Assembly (NCBI GenBank): GCA_045643185.1
Contig: JAZUKH010000229.1
Coordinates: forward strand, 1 to 17,280
DNA length: 17,280 nucleotides
Direction of reading: 5' to 3'
Source of the DNA: RGIG464 sp045643185
GTDB taxonomy: Bacteria > Myxococcota_A > Bradymonadia > UBA4248
Shown piece by piece: positions 14,100 to 17,280 of the stretch. Every line of letters begins with the position of its first letter. The first letter of the stretch is position 1. The translations under genes were made by a program, and so were the position numbers. The notes beneath the pieces are model-generated. The model made no database searches. It saw nothing but the letters and a program-made list of their open reading frames with translations, and had not been told where the DNA came from.

Positions 14100-14134
14100 A
14101 ACGTTGTCAGTGCGCTTGGCGCGCGGCCTCCGAA

Positions 14135-16483
14135 TTAAAGCTGATCCGACGCTTTTTCTATGACAAATATCGCGTTGGATGGCGGAAACGGCTCAAGATT
14201 GCCCGATTCGTCGGTTAAACGAACTTTGTCTTGTAACGCCGTCACATATCCGGATTGCAAATACGACGCTTCTTCAGGCGGCACGTCGACGAGGCGTGCT
14301 TTATCGCCGAGCCAGTTCAAAAGCGCCGAACGATAATCTTCATAAGTCATAATGCCGTATTGTTCACGAACTTCATACGGGAAGCTCTCGGGACCCCAGG
14401 TGTATGTGTACATAAATTCCATGGCATCGGCGGAATCAATGGCGATTTTGTTATCCGAAATAAATGTATAATTGATCTTACGTCCTTTAAATTCACGACA
14501 GAAGGCTTCGAAGAACGATTTGGCATCGTCTTGCAGGAACTCTAGGACCTGACGTTTGTGTGGTGGCATGATGCCGTCGCGGATCAGAATGCGGCCGCCC
14601 GGGGCGAGTGTTTCAAACGCCGAACACAACATTTTTTGGACCGATTCTAGGTGAAAACGCGTGCCATCATCGGCTTCGACGTAGCTATAGATCTCGTGAA
14701 GGATGCTGCAGAACACGATGCCTTGAAGTGAATCCTTTTTGAAATACTGGTCGAAGGCAAAAGCGTTGCCTTCGATGATCTGCCATTTGGCGTCGGAGCT
14801 TTTTTTCTTTTGTTTGAGCGCTGCAACGACCTGGCTGCTGGCATCCAGGCCAGTGATCATGGAATCGGGGAAATAACGTTCGAGCAGGTCGAGCACGACG
14901 CCGCCGCCGGGGCCGACTTCGACGATATGGCCTGGTTTGAGCCAGCGAAGCATGCGGGCCTTGTCAGATTTCGCGGCATTCATCGTGGCGAGGTATTGAG
15001 ACTCGTTGGACAGTCGGTCGAAGTCGTCTTTGCGCAAGCCGTAGAGGTCACAAAGCATCTTGAGTGCGCTGTGGAAAAACACGGTTGATTTACATTCATA
15101 AAGTGAGAGCAAGGTAATGAGTGCCTCGGCTTCTTCTGATTCTGAAAGTACGAGACTGACGGAGCGCTGACCACCACGATAACCGGTCATCGACAGAATG
15201 TATTGATCCTGATAGATCAGTGCAGTTCCGTCGATCAGGGCGTTGATATCCTGTTTGGTCATGATGGCATCGAGGAGGCGAATACGGTATGCCGTACGGC
15301 TTTTTGACTGATTCCCAGCCTGGTGCTGCGTATTGGCGAGTTTGACAAAATCAAGGTGAAACAAGTCGCGTCGATTTGCGCCAAAACTCTGAACGAAGTG
15401 CAGCCCTAGAACGAGCATTTTTAACTGGCTCAACGCCGATAAACAGCCCGTTGCGGCTTCAAAATACCATAGTGAGCATTTGGCCATCATGTCGAATAAC
15501 CAGGTCAAATTGGCATCATTCAATGATTTGAGCGCGGCATGTAGATTGTCGGGAGTTTCGCCAGCTTGGATAGCACTGGCGCGTAGCGCGGTCAACCGAG
15601 TCATCAACTCGGCTTCTCGGTCTTCACGCGTTTTGGCATTTGCATCATTCGTTGCTGTTGATTCGCCCAAAGCCATGTGTTCGAGCTGAGCTGCGACGTC
15701 ACGGAATTTAAGATACAACGTGTCGTTCATCAAACCTTCGCGCACGCCGGCTGTGTCCACGACATTCATTAAAAAATACGTTTGAACGAGGGCATGGACA
15801 GCGTCGGCGACCGAGTCGAGGTTTAGCAGGTCGCAGAAGTCTTGCGCGTGGTTTTTCACAAACGTCACAAACGCCTCGACCACGGCCAACGTCGTTTCTC
15901 CGCGGACAAACTGACCGATATAGCCATGCGCTTTGACGAGTTCTATCGTTAGTGTCTGCAATAATTCCGAATTTCTGAATTCCGAAAAGCGGTTTAACAC
16001 TCCTAAGTGAGCGATCAATGCGCCAGACGCTTCGTTATGCATGCTCAAATCGAGTTTCAACAAGGATTCCCAGTCCGCACGTCGGGCTGCATTTCCTCCC
16101 TTGGAAATATCTGAAAACGTCAAAGCTGCGCGCAAAACCGGTCCTAAATGTACAACGTTTTCAATGTATTGAACGTCGGCACACAGAGCATTAAAATTCG
16201 TATGGCTTAAATAAGCTTCCTTTTGAAACAAGCTTTCCTGAGCCAATTCCAGTCCTCTTAACTTGGACTCGAGCACAACTTTTAGGTGCGACCAGAGTGG
16301 ATTCTCGTCATATATGTTATGTTCAATGCCGTATACCGCAGTGTCTTTTTCATCGATCTCGAAAAAAAACAAGAGCTCAGGAAAAGCATAAGCCGCTTGA
16401 GCATAAGCTTGGGAATCGTTTTTTTGACGCAACTGGTTTAAGGTTTGAGTGAGTTTTTCTGTAAAAGTGAAATAGTTGATCAT
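14135..16483 (-). CDS. Large protein with C-terminal class I SAM-dependent methyltransferase domain
   Basis: The start at ATG 16483 (GGGA upstream) gives 782 residues; a TTG four codons earlier is possible. The C-terminal third is a Rossmann-fold methyltransferase: motif I VEVGPGGG (about 522-529), acidic GLDAS after the next strand, the ILHEIYSY segment and LAPGGRILIRDG (motif for the late strand). After it comes an extension with YTYTWGPESFPYEVREQYGI. The first 480 or so residues are mostly helical and match nothing I recognise. No signal peptide or membrane segment is evident, so it is probably cytoplasmic. The methyl acceptor is unknown. It is monocistronic, convergent with the TPR pair, and preceded by a gap with repeats. 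Confidence 0.75.
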   Translation of the reverse strand: MINYFTFTEKLTQTLNQLRQKNDSQAYAQAAYAFPELLFFFEIDEKDTAVYGIEHNIYDENPLWSHLKVVLESKLRGLELAQESLFQKEAYLSHTNFNALCADVQYIENVVHLGPVLRAALTFSDISKGGNAARRADWESLLKLDLSMHNEASGALIAHLGVLNRFSEFRNSELLQTLTIELVKAHGYIGQFVRGETTLAVVEAFVTFVKNHAQDFCDLLNLDSVADAVHALVQTYFLMNVVDTAGVREGLMNDTLYLKFRDVAAQLEHMALGESTATNDANAKTREDREAELMTRLTALRASAIQAGETPDNLHAALKSLNDANLTWLFDMMAKCSLWYFEAATGCLSALSQLKMLVLGLHFVQSFGANRRDLFHLDFVKLANTQHQAGNQSKSRTAYRIRLLDAIMTKQDINALIDGTALIYQDQYILSMTGYRGGQRSVSLVLSESEEAEALITLLSLYECKSTVFFHSALKMLCDLYGLRKDDFDRLSNESQYLATMNAAKSDKARMLRWLKPGHIVEVGPGGGVVLDLLERYFPDSMITGLDASSQVVAALKQKKKSSDAKWQIIEGNAFAFDQYFKKDSLQGIVFCSILHEIYSYVEADDGTRFHLESVQKMLCSAFETLAPGGRILIRDGIMPPHKRQVLEFLQDDAKSFFEAFCREFKGRKINYTFISDNKIAIDSADAMEFMYTYTWGPESFPYEVREQYGIMTYEDYRSALLNWLGDKARLVDVPPEEASYLQSGYVTALQDKVRLTDESGNLEPFPPSNAIFVIEKASDQL

Positions 16484-16913
16484 AATTTTTCCCAAAGATA
16501 GAAGTTTGAAGCCATTTCCTCACTTCTAATTATCAAAGCGATTTTGAAAAAACCAAAACAAGATGTCAAGGTGACTGAGTGTTACAGCCGTAACGACTGA
16601 GCGTTGTTTTGGCCGGTTACTGTTCAAACGGGGTGCTAGGCACACGAAGTGCCACGTTATGTCGCTACACTCCGGTTTCGAACCCGTGGAGACGTATGGA
16701 CTGCCTTACAAAAAACTGAAAAAAAATGTCACGTTTTTAAAGTTGCTGGCAATTATATATAGCGTAGGGAAATTCGCTCTTTCCATACACCCAAACTCAG
16801 TCCTTGTTCCGTCTGCTTCCAGGTTCGCTCCTGGAAACGTTGTGACCTTCGCGGTATCACGGTTTCGAAGCCCCATTTCATTGCTAGAGAATCACTTTTA
16901 AGGAGAACGATAC
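16484..16913. other. Gap with short repeats and hairpins; no confident gene
   Basis: This stretch of about 430 bases holds a direct repeat GACTGAGTGTT / GACTGAGCGTT (16573-16583 and 16595-16605, 22 bases apart) that brackets a GTTAC-AGCC-GTAAC hairpin (16581-16594). It also has a GGCAC/GTGCC hairpin near 16640 and a perfect TTCCAGG/CCTGGAA hairpin (16817-16836). The repeat lies 90-120 bases upstream of the methyltransferase start. An AT-rich ATTATATATAG at about 16753 could be a -10 region for rightward transcription. An 80-codon frame at 16659-16901 lacks a ribosome binding site and looks non-coding. Confidence 0.5.
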
Positions 16914-16952
16914 ATGTATTCAGTGACCTTTTACCACCGGTTCGTCAAATAA
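16914..16952 (+). CDS. Possible 12-codon ORF behind a strong ribosome binding site
   Basis: AAGGAG sits eight bases before ATG 16914, which opens MYSVTFYHRFVK and stops at 16950-16952. The preceding hairpins would form a leader. It may be a leader peptide, the start of a frameshifted gene continuing to the right, or chance. No attenuator hairpin with a T run was found after it. Confidence 0.3.
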   Translation: MYSVTFYHRFVK

Positions 16953-16980
16953 CCGCTACTCGTGGCTCGTTTGACGGTGA

Positions 16981-17211
16981 CCAGCACCCGTTCAGTTTGG
17001 GAATCTGTGCGGGGCGGTCAAGCACCAAACGACGTCAGACATAGGTATCACGCGCGTGGGCGCCGACAGGCCAGGGGCTCACCACGTGGTTTTGCGCAAA
17101 ACGGACTTTGCCCAGGGGCGTTTTGACGCAACAGAGTTTAGCGATATTCTCTGGTCTTTGGCTCGAAAAGCATTGAGGCGTGAACAACTGTTGTCCAAAG
17201 ACGAGCGATGA
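16981..17211 (+). pseudogene. Unrecognised open frame, possibly a gene fragment
   Basis: This frame is open for 76 codons between a TGA at 16978-16980 and a TGA at 17209-17211. It reads in a protein-like way, for example HHVVLRKTDFAQGRFDATEF and SDILWSLARKALRREQLLSK. There is no ATG and no ribosome binding site; only internal GTG or TTG codons are available. It could be the body of a gene whose start is at 16914 and which has been shifted, or a relic. No family is recognised. Confidence 0.2.
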
Positions 17212-17280
17212 AGCGTTGATGGATAGGTGTGTCTTCTGTACGGTTTGTTGCAAAAATTCGCGGTGGTGGAGGTGGGGGAG

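Noticed and set aside
16672..16690. GGTTTCGAACCC-like sequence as a tRNA T-arm or attachment-site remnant
   Set aside because: No flanking acceptor or anticodon stems are found; the match is short.

Overview
The window reads as chromosomal DNA of a Gram-negative bacterium. The evidence is an outer-membrane-type lipoprotein, Sec signal peptides, a three-helix SecE and a translation operon in the order familiar from Proteobacteria. Paired periplasmic TPR/PEGA-like proteins next to a 5'-nucleotidase lipoprotein resemble gene content of Myxococcota and other former Deltaproteobacteria. That placement is an inference; no database search was possible.

Positions 1-715 hold an accessory stretch: a frameshifted, unrecognised ORF and two small overlapping ORFs on the plus strand, ending in a bidirectional terminator. 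Positions 745-6230 carry a translation superoperon on the minus strand. In transcription order it is: a strong stable-RNA-type promoter, tRNA-Thr(UGU), two identical tRNA-Tyr(GUA), tRNA-Gly(UCC), tRNA-Thr(GGU), terminator, tuf, tRNA-Trp(CCA), terminator, secE, nusG, rplK, rplA, terminator with an overlapping promoter, L10 leader RNA, rplJ, rplL. The rpoBC genes that usually follow rplL are not in the remaining 740 bases. metH (6339-9785, minus) follows upstream.

At about 9.8 kb gene orientation switches from leftward to rightward, exactly at a cluster of three perfect DnaA boxes, with a fourth inside metH. To the right on the plus strand are a 5'-nucleotidase-family lipoprotein with an EF-hand insertion, a structured intergenic element, and two tandem paralogous TPR/PEGA-like envelope proteins. 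A convergent gap with two tandem palindromes separates them from a large minus-strand protein with a C-terminal methyltransferase domain and an unrecognised helical N-terminal half. The last 800 bases hold small repeats, a 12-codon ORF behind a strong ribosome binding site, and an unrecognised open frame.

The left half makes translation machinery under layered control (growth-rate-type promoter, internal terminators with nested promoters, L10 autoregulation). The right half is envelope-associated and less familiar. The observations I rate highest are the DnaA-box cluster at the orientation switch, a family of three hairpins sharing a GGCTAT/ATAcGCC core with a fixed bulged C, the EF-hand insertion in the nucleotidase, and the tandem TPR/PEGA pair.
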